DNA of 64,000 nucleotides from Duganella sp. OV510 (GTDB lineage Bacteria > Pseudomonadota > Gammaproteobacteria > Burkholderiales > Burkholderiaceae_D), in assembly GCF_900100205.1 (NCBI RefSeq), contig NZ_FNEQ01000001.1:682001-746000 (forward strand). Reading direction: 5' to 3'. Below the pieces are notes generated by a model that saw nothing but the letters and a program-made list of their open reading frames with translations, was not told where the DNA came from and searched no databases. The position numbers and the translations under genes are program-made. Below are positions 37,168-45,327 of the stretch, one piece after another (position 1 is the stretch's first letter; every line of letters starts with the position of its first letter).

Positions 37168-39600
37168 TCAGCCCAGCATTTTCGCGCGGCCTTTGGCGTC
37201 TAGCGTCATGACGACGAGCCGGTCACCGTTGCGGACATTGACTTTCTGACCGGGCTTGCCGCGCAGCTGGAGCTGGCGCAGCCTGCCCTGTGACCAATCG
37301 AGATCCAGCTCAATGCCGCCCCGCGCTCGCATGCCGCGCACCGAGCCATCGGGCCAAGCTTGAGGCAAAGCTGCCAGCAGACGGATTTCGCCGCCCCACG
37401 ATTGCACCAGCATTTCCAGAATCGCCGCCGCGCCGCCGAAATTGCCATCGATCTGGAATGGCGGATGGGCGTCAAACATGTTCGGGTAGGTGCGCTCGGG
37501 GCCGAGCAGCCCTTGCAGGATCGTATAGGCGCGCTCGCCTTCGCCCATGCGCGTCCACAGCGCCAGCCGCCATGCGGTGGCCCAGCCGGTGGATTTGTCG
37601 CCCCGCGTATTCAGCGTGACCTTGGCCGCAGTTACCAGCTCCGGCGTGTCACGCACATTGATTTGCTCGCTCGGATAGACGCCATACAGATGCGATACAT
37701 GGCGGTGCTGCTGCTCCGGCGCACCGGCATCCCAGTCTTCCAGCCACTCCTGCAACTGGCCTTGCGCACCGATGCGGTCCGCCGGCAGGCGCGCACGTCT
37801 GGCCTCCAGTTCAGCGGCGAAGCCGGCGTCGGTTTCGCCCAGCAGCGCGTGCGCCTTGAGCGTCCAGCCGAACAGGTCGCGGATGATCTGGCGGTCCATG
37901 GCCGGACCGGCGCAGGTCGCCACGCCCTTGTGGTGCGTGTTCTCAGGCGAGATCGACGGCGACGTCACAAGTCCCCTGCCCTGCGGGTCCTCCACCAGCG
38001 TATCGACAAAGAACAGCGATGCACCTTTCAGCAGCGGATAAATGCGGCGCAGGTAGGCCTGGTCTGGATTGTAGTCATAGTGATCCCACAGGGCCTGACA
38101 TAGCCAGGCGCCGCCGCACGGCCACATTCCCCACAGCGGCCCATCGATCGGCGCGGCGGCGCGCCACAAGTCGGTGTTATGGTGCGCCATCCAGCCACGC
38201 GCGCCGTAACCTTTGCTGGCGGTGATGGCGCCCGTCACGCTCAAGTCTTCCACCATGCGCAGCAACGGTTCCACGCACTCGCCGATATTGGCCGATTCCG
38301 CCGGCCAGTAATTCATCTGCGTGTTGATATTGATGGTGTACTTGCCGCCCCACGGTGGATTGACACCCTCGTTCCACAAGCCTTGCAGGTTGGCCGGCTG
38401 GCTGCCTGGCCGGGACGACGACAGCAGCAGGTAGCGGCCGTATTGCACATACAGCGCCGCCAGCCCGGCATCCGCCTGCTGTTCGGCGACAGCGATGCGC
38501 TGGTTGGTCGGGCGCGAATCGGCGGCGCCAGCGCCCAGCCGCAGCGACAGCCGGCGGAACAGCATCTGGTGCGCATGCACATGCGCGCTGCGCAAGCGCG
38601 CATACGGCTTGGCCGCCGCTGCCGAGGTCTGCGCACGCACAGTCTGCGCCGGGTCGCCGCTCACATCGGCGTAGTGGACATAGCTGGTCGCTGCGGCCAC
38701 CAGCAGCGTCACTGTGGTGGCGTTGCGCACTTCAATGCGCTCCTCGCGCGGCGTGATGGCGCCATCGCCCAGCGCCTGCACGCGCACCGCATAACGCAGT
38801 GCTGCGGGAATGCCGGCAGCAGCCTCGTTGCGGCCCTCGATCAGCAGCGCATCGGCGCCATCGGCACGCACCGACAAGCCTGCCGGCCGCTCGGCGGCGC
38901 GCAGCGGCTCGCGGTAATCCCATGGCATCGGCGCGGCTGTGGTGGCGGTCTTGGCGCCGGTGTAGTCGGTGACGCCGTAGTTGGCCTTCAGCGGATGGCG
39001 ATAGCCGAGGTCGAAATTCAGCAAGCCATTGGTGGCGGTCAGGCGTATCGCAATCACCTGATCCGGCACGCTGGCGAAGACTTCACGCTTGTGCTGCGTC
39101 TTGCCATCACTGAAGCGGGTGGAGGTGATGGCGGTGTCCAGGTCCAGCCAGCGCCGGTAGGCCGTGCCGCCATTGACGCCGTGGAAGTCCAGCAGCAAAT
39201 CGCCAGCCGCGCCGTAAGGCATCTGCGTCTTTGGAATACCCATCATCGACGACGAAATCAGCTCCGCCGCCTCGTTGAACTTTTCCTGGTCGATCAGCGC
39301 CCGCACCTGCGGCAAAGCCGCCAGCGAACGCGGATTGTTCGGATCATACGGACCGCCGGCAAACAGCGTGTCCTCATTCAGCTGGATGCGCTCCTGCGCG
39401 ATGCGTCCAAAGCACATGGCGCCCAGCCGGCCATTCCCGACCGGCAGCGCCTCGACCCATTGGGCCGCCGCCTGCTCGTACCACAAGGACAGCGCTTCCT
39501 GCGCCCCACGCGTGGTGGCCTGCACGGCAGCCCGCGCCAATCCGGGAAAAGCCGCAGCCAATCCCGCCGTAATCATGAAACTGCGTCGTGTCGTCTCCAT
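37168..39600 (-). CDS. Glycoside hydrolase family 95-like protein (alpha-L-fucosidase/galactosidase type), Tat-exported
   Basis: An 810-residue protein. The start METTRRSFMITAGLAAAF has the twin-arginine motif, so it is exported folded. The N-terminal domain has LPVGNGRLGAMCFGRIAQER and NEDTLFAGGPYDPNNP, hallmarks of GH95. The (alpha/alpha)6 catalytic barrel contains NINTQMNYWPAESANIGECV, HHNTDLWRAAAPIDGPLWG and SPSISPENTH; conserved Asn and Asp/Glu catalytic candidates are in these blocks. GH95 enzymes cleave alpha-1,2-fucosyl or alpha-galactosyl residues of plant or mucin glycans. No partner transporter is adjacent, so it stands alone. Confidence 0.9.
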   Translation of the reverse strand: METTRRSFMITAGLAAAFPGLARAAVQATTRGAQEALSLWYEQAAAQWVEALPVGNGRLGAMCFGRIAQERIQLNEDTLFAGGPYDPNNPRSLAALPQVRALIDQEKFNEAAELISSSMMGIPKTQMPYGAAGDLLLDFHGVNGGTAYRRWLDLDTAITSTRFSDGKTQHKREVFASVPDQVIAIRLTATNGLLNFDLGYRHPLKANYGVTDYTGAKTATTAAPMPWDYREPLRAAERPAGLSVRADGADALLIEGRNEAAAGIPAALRYAVRVQALGDGAITPREERIEVRNATTVTLLVAAATSYVHYADVSGDPAQTVRAQTSAAAAKPYARLRSAHVHAHQMLFRRLSLRLGAGAADSRPTNQRIAVAEQQADAGLAALYVQYGRYLLLSSSRPGSQPANLQGLWNEGVNPPWGGKYTININTQMNYWPAESANIGECVEPLLRMVEDLSVTGAITASKGYGARGWMAHHNTDLWRAAAPIDGPLWGMWPCGGAWLCQALWDHYDYNPDQAYLRRIYPLLKGASLFFVDTLVEDPQGRGLVTSPSISPENTHHKGVATCAGPAMDRQIIRDLFGWTLKAHALLGETDAGFAAELEARRARLPADRIGAQGQLQEWLEDWDAGAPEQQHRHVSHLYGVYPSEQINVRDTPELVTAAKVTLNTRGDKSTGWATAWRLALWTRMGEGERAYTILQGLLGPERTYPNMFDAHPPFQIDGNFGGAAAILEMLVQSWGGEIRLLAALPQAWPDGSVRGMRARGGIELDLDWSQGRLRQLQLRGKPGQKVNVRNGDRLVVMTLDAKGRAKMLG

Positions 39601-39673
39601 GCGCCCTATTATGCGCGAGGCCGGGCGACTTCTCAATGACGAAATTCACCAAACCGGGCGCGAAATTGTGCAC

Positions 39674-40240
39674 TCAGCCCGGCAGCGCGTCCCGCACCGC
39701 GTCCAGGATCTCCAGCGACAACGCTTCGTCGTCCACCGCGCGCGACAGCACGATGGCGCCGATCATCGACGCGTACTTGGCCAGCGCCTGCCTGCGCTGT
39801 TCGGCCACATCCGCGCCTGGCATCAGCTGTTCCAGCACCGCCAACTGGCCGCGCGCGCCCTCGGTCATCGCATGGCGCGCCTTGGGACCGAGACGGGCGA
39901 CGTCCGCACCCAGCGCCGTCACCGAGCAGCCCTTCTCCGGATGGTCGCGGTGCTGCGCGGTCAGATAACCGTCGCCGATTTTTTCCAGCGCCGTGTCCCG
40001 CCCTTCGGCGACATAGCCTTCCCAGCGTTCGACCGATTTTTTCAACGCGTGTGCCGCCGCCTCGGCCAGCAGATCCTCTTTCGAGGCGAAATGGCCGTAG
40101 AAGCCGCCGTGCGTCAGGCCGGCGCCTTTCATCAGGTCCGCCACGCCGATGCCGTCGTAGCCTTTTTCACGGAACAGCCGCGCTGCCGTTTCAACGATGC
40201 GCTCACGGTTGAGCGCCACTTGCTCCCTGCTGACTTTCAT
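39674..40240 (-). CDS. TetR-family transcriptional regulator
   Basis: A 188-residue regulator. The HTH is ERIVETAARLFREKGYDGIG then DLMKGAGLTHGGFYGHFASK (residues about 12-52); the C-terminal part is the ligand/dimer domain. It is divergent from the thiolase gene, with an inverted repeat covering the thiolase promoter, so it probably represses thiolase and itself. LTHGGFYGHFASKEDL resembles regulators sensing small hydrophobic or electrophilic compounds; the ligand is unknown. Confidence 0.92.
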   Translation of the reverse strand: MKVSREQVALNRERIVETAARLFREKGYDGIGVADLMKGAGLTHGGFYGHFASKEDLLAEAAAHALKKSVERWEGYVAEGRDTALEKIGDGYLTAQHRDHPEKGCSVTALGADVARLGPKARHAMTEGARGQLAVLEQLMPGADVAEQRRQALAKYASMIGAIVLSRAVDDEALSLEILDAVRDALPG

Positions 40241-40262
40241 AGTCGACTCCCACCTCTAATCG

Positions 40263-40297
40263 ATTGACATTATACATTGCAAGCGTAATATATCAAT
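40263..40297 (+). promoter_or_regulatory. Thiolase promoter with overlapping TetR operator candidate
   Basis: TTGACA at 40264-40269 and TAATAT at 40286-40291 with 16-bp spacing form a good promoter. The same stretch holds an imperfect inverted repeat, ATTGACATTATAC (40263-40275) against GTAATATATCAAT (40285-40297), matching at 10 of 13 positions. A repressor bound there would cover both promoter elements. Confidence 0.6.
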
Positions 40298-40326
40298 CAT
40301 TACGATCATCATTAAAGGTATCCATC

Positions 40327-41463
40327 ATGAAAGCAGTCATCAGTGCCTACGCGCGTTCGCCCTTTCATTTTTCCCGCAGAGGCAAGCTGGCCGAAGTCCG
40401 CCCCGATGATCTCGGCGCGCAAGTCGTCAAAGGGTTGATCGGGCGTACCGGCCTCGATCCCGCGCTGCTCGACGACGTCATTCTCGGCTGCGCCTATCCG
40501 GAATCTTCGCAGGGCAACAACCTGGCACGCATCGTCTCGCTGCTGGCCGGCTTCCCGCACGAGGTCAGCGCCATGACCATCAACCGTTTCTGCGGCTCGT
40601 CGATGTCCGCCGTCCACATCGCCGCCGCCAATATCGAGGCGGGCCTGGGCGAAGCCTATCTGTGCGTGGGCGTTGAATCGATGACGATGGTGCCGCAAGG
40701 CGGCTTCAATTTCTCGCCCCACCCGCAACTGCTGGCGCACACCGACGCCTACATCAGCATGGGCGACACCGCCGAAAACGTCGCCCGCAAATACGAAGTG
40801 TCGCGTGCCGACCAGGAAGTGCTGGCACTGCAATCGCACCAGAAGGCGGCCGCCGCGCGCTCGGCCGGGCTGTTGAAGGATGAGATCATCCCCATCACCA
40901 CCGGCAACGGCGAAGTCGTCGCCGAAGACGGTTGCATCCGTCCCGGCACCACGCTGGAAGCACTGGCGTCGCTGAAGCCGGTCTTCGATCCGGAACACGG
41001 CGTGGTCACCGCCGGCACATCTTCGCCGCTGACCGACGGCGCATCGGCGGTGCTAGTCACCAGCGAGGACTTCGCCCGCAAGCACGGGCTGCAACCCAGC
41101 GCGCGCATCGTCTCGATGGCGGCGGTGGGTTGCGACCCGGCGCTGATGGGCATCGGGCCGATTCCCGCCACTCGCAAGGCGCTCAAGCTGGCCGGCCTGA
41201 CGGCGCAGGACATCGATGTGGCGGAGATTAACGAAGCCTTTGCCTCGCAAGCGCTGGCCTGCGTGCGTGAACTGGGCATCAGGCCTGAGGCGCTGAACAT
41301 CGATGGCGGCGGCATGGCCATCGGCCATCCGCTGGGCGCCACCGGCGCGCGCATCACCGGCAAGGCGGCGGCGCTGCTGGCGCGCACCGGCGGCCGTTAT
41401 GCGCTGGCCGCGCAGTGCATCGGCGGTGGCCAGGGCATCGCCACCATCCTGGAGGAAATTTAG
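40327..41463 (+). CDS. Thiolase (acetyl-CoA C-acyltransferase)
   Basis: A 378-residue thiolase. The catalytic triad is intact: acyl-Cys89 in NRFCGSSMSAVHIA, His334 in GGGMAIGHPLGATGA and the second Cys364 in AAQCIGGGQGI; EINEAFASQALAC is the conserved Asn/Glu block. Family members condense or cleave 3-ketoacyl-CoA. Neither a partner multifunctional fatty-acid oxidation subunit nor phaB/phaC is adjacent, so beta-oxidation or acetoacetyl-CoA synthesis cannot be separated; FadA-like length and PITTGNGEVVAEDG lean to the degradative type. The upstream in-frame start at 40264 lies inside the promoter and is rejected. It ends overlapping the convergent GGDEF gene by 4 bp. Confidence 0.92.
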   Translation: MKAVISAYARSPFHFSRRGKLAEVRPDDLGAQVVKGLIGRTGLDPALLDDVILGCAYPESSQGNNLARIVSLLAGFPHEVSAMTINRFCGSSMSAVHIAAANIEAGLGEAYLCVGVESMTMVPQGGFNFSPHPQLLAHTDAYISMGDTAENVARKYEVSRADQEVLALQSHQKAAAARSAGLLKDEIIPITTGNGEVVAEDGCIRPGTTLEALASLKPVFDPEHGVVTAGTSSPLTDGASAVLVTSEDFARKHGLQPSARIVSMAAVGCDPALMGIGPIPATRKALKLAGLTAQDIDVAEINEAFASQALACVRELGIRPEALNIDGGGMAIGHPLGATGARITGKAAALLARTGGRYALAAQCIGGGQGIATILEEI

Positions 41464-42947
41464 GCCGCCGCCAGTTCGATGCAGTTGCGGCCCGCGCGCT
41501 TGGCGCGGTGCAGCGCTGTGTCGAGACGATCCAGCACGGCGGCGCCGGCCTCCTCCGGCCCCACCTCGGCCACGCCCAGGCTGACGCTGAGCGTGGCGCC
41601 ATGGCCGGCGCCGGGCAAATCGGCGTCACTGAGGGCGCCGCGCAGCTTCTCGGCCAGCCGCAGCGCGTCGGCCGAGGTGGTGTGGGTGGCGACGATCAGG
41701 AATTCCTCGCCGCGCATGCGCGCCAGCGTATCCGAAGTGCGCAGGCGGTCGGTCACCGCTTCGGCGATCTTGCGCAGCGCGCCGTCACCCACAGGCGAAC
41801 CGTATAAATCATTCGAGGAACTGAAGCTGCCGACATCCAGCGACAGCACCGCCAGCGGCAGGCCGTAACGGCGGGCGCGGCGGATTTCGTTGTCCAGCGT
41901 GTCCTCGCCGGCGCGGCGGTTGGCGGCGCCGGTCGCCGCATCGACGGTGCTCAACTGCGACAACTGGCCGGACAGCGCATCGTTACGGTGCTTTAACTCG
42001 CTCATGCCGAGGCCAAAGCTGACGAATTGCGCCATGCTGGCAAAGCAGGCGAACTGCTCGCGCGAGAAGGTAATGTGGCGGTCGAACATCAGGCAGATGG
42101 CGCCCATCTCCGGGCCGCCGGCCTCGGCGCGCAGCGGCAACGCCAGCACCATGCGGACATTGCGGTCATGTAGCGCCATCGCCAGTTCCGGATCGCCGGC
42201 CTTTTCCGGCGCATCGAGCAGGATCATTTCGCCGCGCGATACCGCCATCAGCGGCGGGAACACATCGCGCAGCGGCGATTGCAGCAGACGGTCACGCCGT
42301 TGCAGCAGCCGGCCCAGGTCGAGGTGGTTGCGTGCTTCCTGCGCGATCAGTTGCAGGTCGCCGCGTTCCTTCATGTGCAGCACCGCCGTGTGGCGGACGC
42401 CGGGGAAGTTACACAGCGCCAGGCAGATTTGCGACGCCATCAGCGACGCCATGTCGATGTCCGCCAGCGCGCGCTGCAGGCTACGCTGCACGCCCAGCAG
42501 GTCGCGCAATTCCTTTTCCTTGTCCAGTAACTCCTGCTGCGCGAAGGCGGCGGGATCATCCGGCACCGCCAGCGCCTGGCGTACCGCTTGCTGGATTTCG
42601 TCGTCCAGCATCGGGCAAATACGGTAGTGGAAGGCGCCGTAAGCCATCAGCTCCGGCACCCAGGCACTGTGCTCGTAAGGACATAGCAGCAAAATCGGCG
42701 CGCCAGCGCGGCCGCGTATCAGGGCGCCGACGCCGGCCAGCTCACTCAGTTTGTCAAAACCGGTCAGGTCGAGGACCAGCAAATCGGCCTCGCGCCTGGC
42801 AAGCGAGGCGACGGCGGCGTCTACATGCTCACACAACGTCAGTTGGGAAAACATCTCTCCACAACATGAGCGGAAATCGGTGCGACGCTCGGCACTGGGA
42901 CTGAAAAACACACCCGTACTGCTCGACCGGCTGTAAACGTCCGACAT
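41460..42947 (-). CDS. GAF-GGDEF diguanylate cyclase with receiver-like N-terminus
   Basis: A 495-residue protein. Residues about 35-145 look like a degenerate receiver (LLVLDLTGFDKLSELAGV); 180-310 fits a GAF-type sensor; 330-490 is a GGDEF domain. The signature loop is RGEEF (412-416, LARMRGEEFLIVA) rather than GGDEF/GGEEF, with an inhibitory RxxD site at 403-406 (RTSD) correctly spaced five residues before it. Variants with Arg in the first position are sometimes active, so activity is possible. SLDVGSF replaces the usual DxDxFK metal motif more strongly, which argues for weak or lost catalysis. It is a single-gene unit. Confidence 0.88.
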   Translation of the reverse strand: MSDVYSRSSSTGVFFSPSAERRTDFRSCCGEMFSQLTLCEHVDAAVASLARREADLLVLDLTGFDKLSELAGVGALIRGRAGAPILLLCPYEHSAWVPELMAYGAFHYRICPMLDDEIQQAVRQALAVPDDPAAFAQQELLDKEKELRDLLGVQRSLQRALADIDMASLMASQICLALCNFPGVRHTAVLHMKERGDLQLIAQEARNHLDLGRLLQRRDRLLQSPLRDVFPPLMAVSRGEMILLDAPEKAGDPELAMALHDRNVRMVLALPLRAEAGGPEMGAICLMFDRHITFSREQFACFASMAQFVSFGLGMSELKHRNDALSGQLSQLSTVDAATGAANRRAGEDTLDNEIRRARRYGLPLAVLSLDVGSFSSSNDLYGSPVGDGALRKIAEAVTDRLRTSDTLARMRGEEFLIVATHTTSADALRLAEKLRGALSDADLPGAGHGATLSVSLGVAEVGPEEAGAAVLDRLDTALHRAKRAGRNCIELAAA

Positions 42948-43110
42948 GGTATAACTCCCTAGTATAGTTTTGGTTTCTATTGTCTCTGCCGCCAGTTTGC
43001 CATAACGTTCATAATTAGCAATCTTTTTGCATTATTTTTATGTGTGTCCGCGCACTGTCGGCGCGGCTGACGGCCTCAATACTGTTCTCTTGGAATTCAG
43101 GGAGAACACC

Positions 43111-44106
43111 ATGTCGCAATCAGAAAACAAGGCCGACCAGGGCTCAGCCAGCCTGCAGCGCGAGATTCAGCAGCGCCAGGACAAGGTGGACCAGCAAGGT
43201 CCGCGCGCCAGCACCGTGAGCAAGGACAAGGAAGCGGTACAGACCAGCGATCACCAATATCCCGGCACGCCGCTGCCGGCTCAGCACCTGGAGAAACCGG
43301 GCCTGGAAGCGGAGATGCAACAGAAACCGGAATTCCTGGCGCCCGACTACTGCGGCAGCGGCAAGCTGGCCGGCATGGCGGCTTTGATTACCGGCGGTGA
43401 CTCCGGCATCGGCCGCGCCGTGGCGGTACTGTACGCGCGCGAAGGCGCTGACGTTGCGATCGTCTACCTGAACGAAGACAAGGATGCGGAAGACACCAAG
43501 CGCTATGTGGAGGCGGAAGGCCAGAGCTGCCTGTTGATCCGCGGCGACGTGACCGATCCGTCCTTCTGCCGTGATGCGGCGCACCAGGCGCAGGAGCGGT
43601 TTGGCCGGCTGGATATCCTGGTCAACAACGCCGCATTCCAGGAGCATGCGGAAAAGCTGACCGATCTGACCGAGGACCGCTTCGACCTGACCATGAAGAC
43701 TAATGTGTATGGCTACTTCCACATGGCCAAGGCGGCGCTGCCGTACCTGAAGCGCGGCGCGTCCATCATCAATACCGGTTCGGTGACCGGCTTGCAGGGT
43801 TCGGAGCATCTGCTCGACTATTCAACCACCAAGGGCGCAATTCATGCGTTCACCAAATCGCTGGCCTCCAATCTGCTGGAACAGGGCATCCGCGTGAATG
43901 CGGTGGCGCCGGGGCCGGTGTGGACGCCGCTGAATCCCGCCGACCAATCGCCAGAGAAGATTGCCAAGTTCGGCTCGCAGACGGACTACAAACGTCCGGC
44001 GCAGCCGCAAGAACTGTCGCCATCATATGTATTCCTGGCGGCGCCCTGCTGCTCCAGCTACATCACCGGGATCGTGCTGCCGGTGACTGGCTCGGTGGGT
44101 GGTTAG
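43111..44106 (+). CDS. Short-chain dehydrogenase (YghA/glucose-dehydrogenase-like)
   Basis: A 331-residue SDR with an N-terminal hydrophilic extension of about 60 residues (SENKADQGSASLQREI) typical of the YghA/general-stress-protein-39 group. The Rossmann motif is ALITGGDSGIGRAVAVLYAR (about residues 90-109); NNAAF and the catalytic YSTTKGA (Tyr-x-x-x-Lys) are present. Substrate unknown, NADP+ likely. The ATG at 43111 has GGGAGA shortly upstream. It stops 2 bp before the ku gene, so the two are likely cotranscribed, perhaps as a stationary-phase or desiccation stress unit. Confidence 0.9.
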   Translation: MSQSENKADQGSASLQREIQQRQDKVDQQGPRASTVSKDKEAVQTSDHQYPGTPLPAQHLEKPGLEAEMQQKPEFLAPDYCGSGKLAGMAALITGGDSGIGRAVAVLYAREGADVAIVYLNEDKDAEDTKRYVEAEGQSCLLIRGDVTDPSFCRDAAHQAQERFGRLDILVNNAAFQEHAEKLTDLTEDRFDLTMKTNVYGYFHMAKAALPYLKRGASIINTGSVTGLQGSEHLLDYSTTKGAIHAFTKSLASNLLEQGIRVNAVAPGPVWTPLNPADQSPEKIAKFGSQTDYKRPAQPQELSPSYVFLAAPCCSSYITGIVLPVTGSVGG

Positions 44107-44108
44107 AC

Positions 44109-45107
44109 ATGGCTGCGCGCGCGTTGTGGAAAGGGGCGATCAGCTTTGGTCTGGTCTATATTCCGGTCGAGATGTACAGCGCCGTGCAGGAGCACGACCT
44201 GGACCTGACCATGCTGGACCGGCGCGACTTTTCGCCAATTGGCTACAAGCGCTATAACAAGAAGACCGGCAAGGAAGTCACCTGGGACGACATCGTCAAG
44301 GGTTACGAGTATGAGGACAACGAATACGTGGTGCTGTCGGATGAAGACCTGAAGCGCGCTAACGTGGAGGCGACGCAGACCATCGATATCGTCGCCTTCG
44401 TCGAGGCGGCCGATGTGCCGCTGACGTATTTCGAAACGCCCTACTACCTTGCACCTTCGCGCGGCGGCAACAAGGTGTACGCACTGTTGCGCGAGACCTT
44501 GCGCAAGGCCGGCAAGATCGGCATTGCCCACGTGGTGATGCGCACCAAGCAGCATCTGTGCGCCTTGGTCTGCGTGGAAGACAAGATCGTGCTCAACACG
44601 CTGCGCTACGCCACCGAGATACGCGACGCCGAGGAGTTGAAGCTGCCGCCAGCAACCCTGAAGGCGGCCGGCATCACCGACAAGGAACTGAAGATGGCAT
44701 TGTCGCTGGTTGACGGTATGAGCGAGGAATGGAAGCCTGAGCAGTATCACGACACCTATAAAGAGGACGTGATGGCAATGGTCAAGAAGAAGATCAAGGC
44801 TGGGCAGACCAAAACGATTACCGCGCCGGAGGCCGAGCCGAGCGCACCGAAGTCCTCCAATGTGGTCGACCTGGTGGCGCTGCTGCAAAATAGCCTGGGC
44901 AAGCGAGGCGGCAAAGCGGCGCCGGCCAAGTCGCGCGCCGCTGCGGAAGATGAAGAGGAACAAGAGGCCAAGCCGAAAGCGCGCTCCAGCACCACCCGCA
45001 GCAGCACCTCATCGACCTCTCGCGCCAAGAGCGCCACCAAGGCCACTGCAAAAACTCCAGCGACCGTCGCCAAGCGCAAGCCCGCCGCCAGCCGCAAAGC
45101 GGCATAG
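44109..45107 (+). CDS. ku: Non-homologous end joining protein Ku
   Basis: A 332-residue bacterial Ku. MAARALWKGAISFGLVYIPV is the diagnostic N-terminus; DGMSEEWKPEQYHDTYKEDV near 215-235 belongs to the core end-binding ring. From about 255 on the sequence is Lys/Ala/Ser/Thr-rich (RSSTTRSSTSSTSRAKSA), a basic disordered tail that contacts DNA. Ku dimers bind double-strand break ends and recruit LigD, encoded convergently downstream. It lies 2 bp after the SDR gene. An array of 8-bp repeats begins 1 bp after the stop codon. Confidence 0.96.
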   Translation: MAARALWKGAISFGLVYIPVEMYSAVQEHDLDLTMLDRRDFSPIGYKRYNKKTGKEVTWDDIVKGYEYEDNEYVVLSDEDLKRANVEATQTIDIVAFVEAADVPLTYFETPYYLAPSRGGNKVYALLRETLRKAGKIGIAHVVMRTKQHLCALVCVEDKIVLNTLRYATEIRDAEELKLPPATLKAAGITDKELKMALSLVDGMSEEWKPEQYHDTYKEDVMAMVKKKIKAGQTKTITAPEAEPSAPKSSNVVDLVALLQNSLGKRGGKAAPAKSRAAAEDEEEQEAKPKARSSTTRSSTSSTSRAKSATKATAKTPATVAKRKPAASRKAA

Positions 45108-45108
45108 C

Positions 45109-45300
45109 GGTGGCCCGGTGGCCCGGTGGCCCGGCTGCTCGGCTGGCCGGCTGGCCGGCTGGCCGGCTGCTCGGCTGCTCGGCTGCTCGGCTGCTCGGCT
45201 GCTCGGCTGCTCGGCTGCTCGGCTGCTCGGCTGCTCGGCTGCTCGGCTGCTCGGCTGCTCGGCTGCTCGGCTGCTCGGCTGCTCGGCTGCTCGGCGGCGC
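45109..45300. repeat. Tandem 8-bp repeat array between ku and ligD
   Basis: Twenty-four consecutive 8-bp units starting with GG: three GGTGGCCC (45109-45132), one GGCTGCTC, three GGCTGGCC (45141-45164), sixteen uninterrupted GGCTGCTC (45165-45292), and one decayed unit (45293-45300). It occupies most of the 220-bp gap between the convergent ku and ligD stop codons. Because 8 is not a multiple of 3, three units encode an octapeptide in every frame, which explains the open frames over it; none is judged to be a gene. Perfect internal copies indicate slippage and recent expansion. Confidence 0.97.
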
Positions 45301-45327
45301 CCAATCTCGGCGCCGGCCGGGCACCTG

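Noticed and set aside
45109..45300. CRISPR array
   Set aside because: Repeats are 8 bp, directly abutting, without unique spacers and without cas genes.
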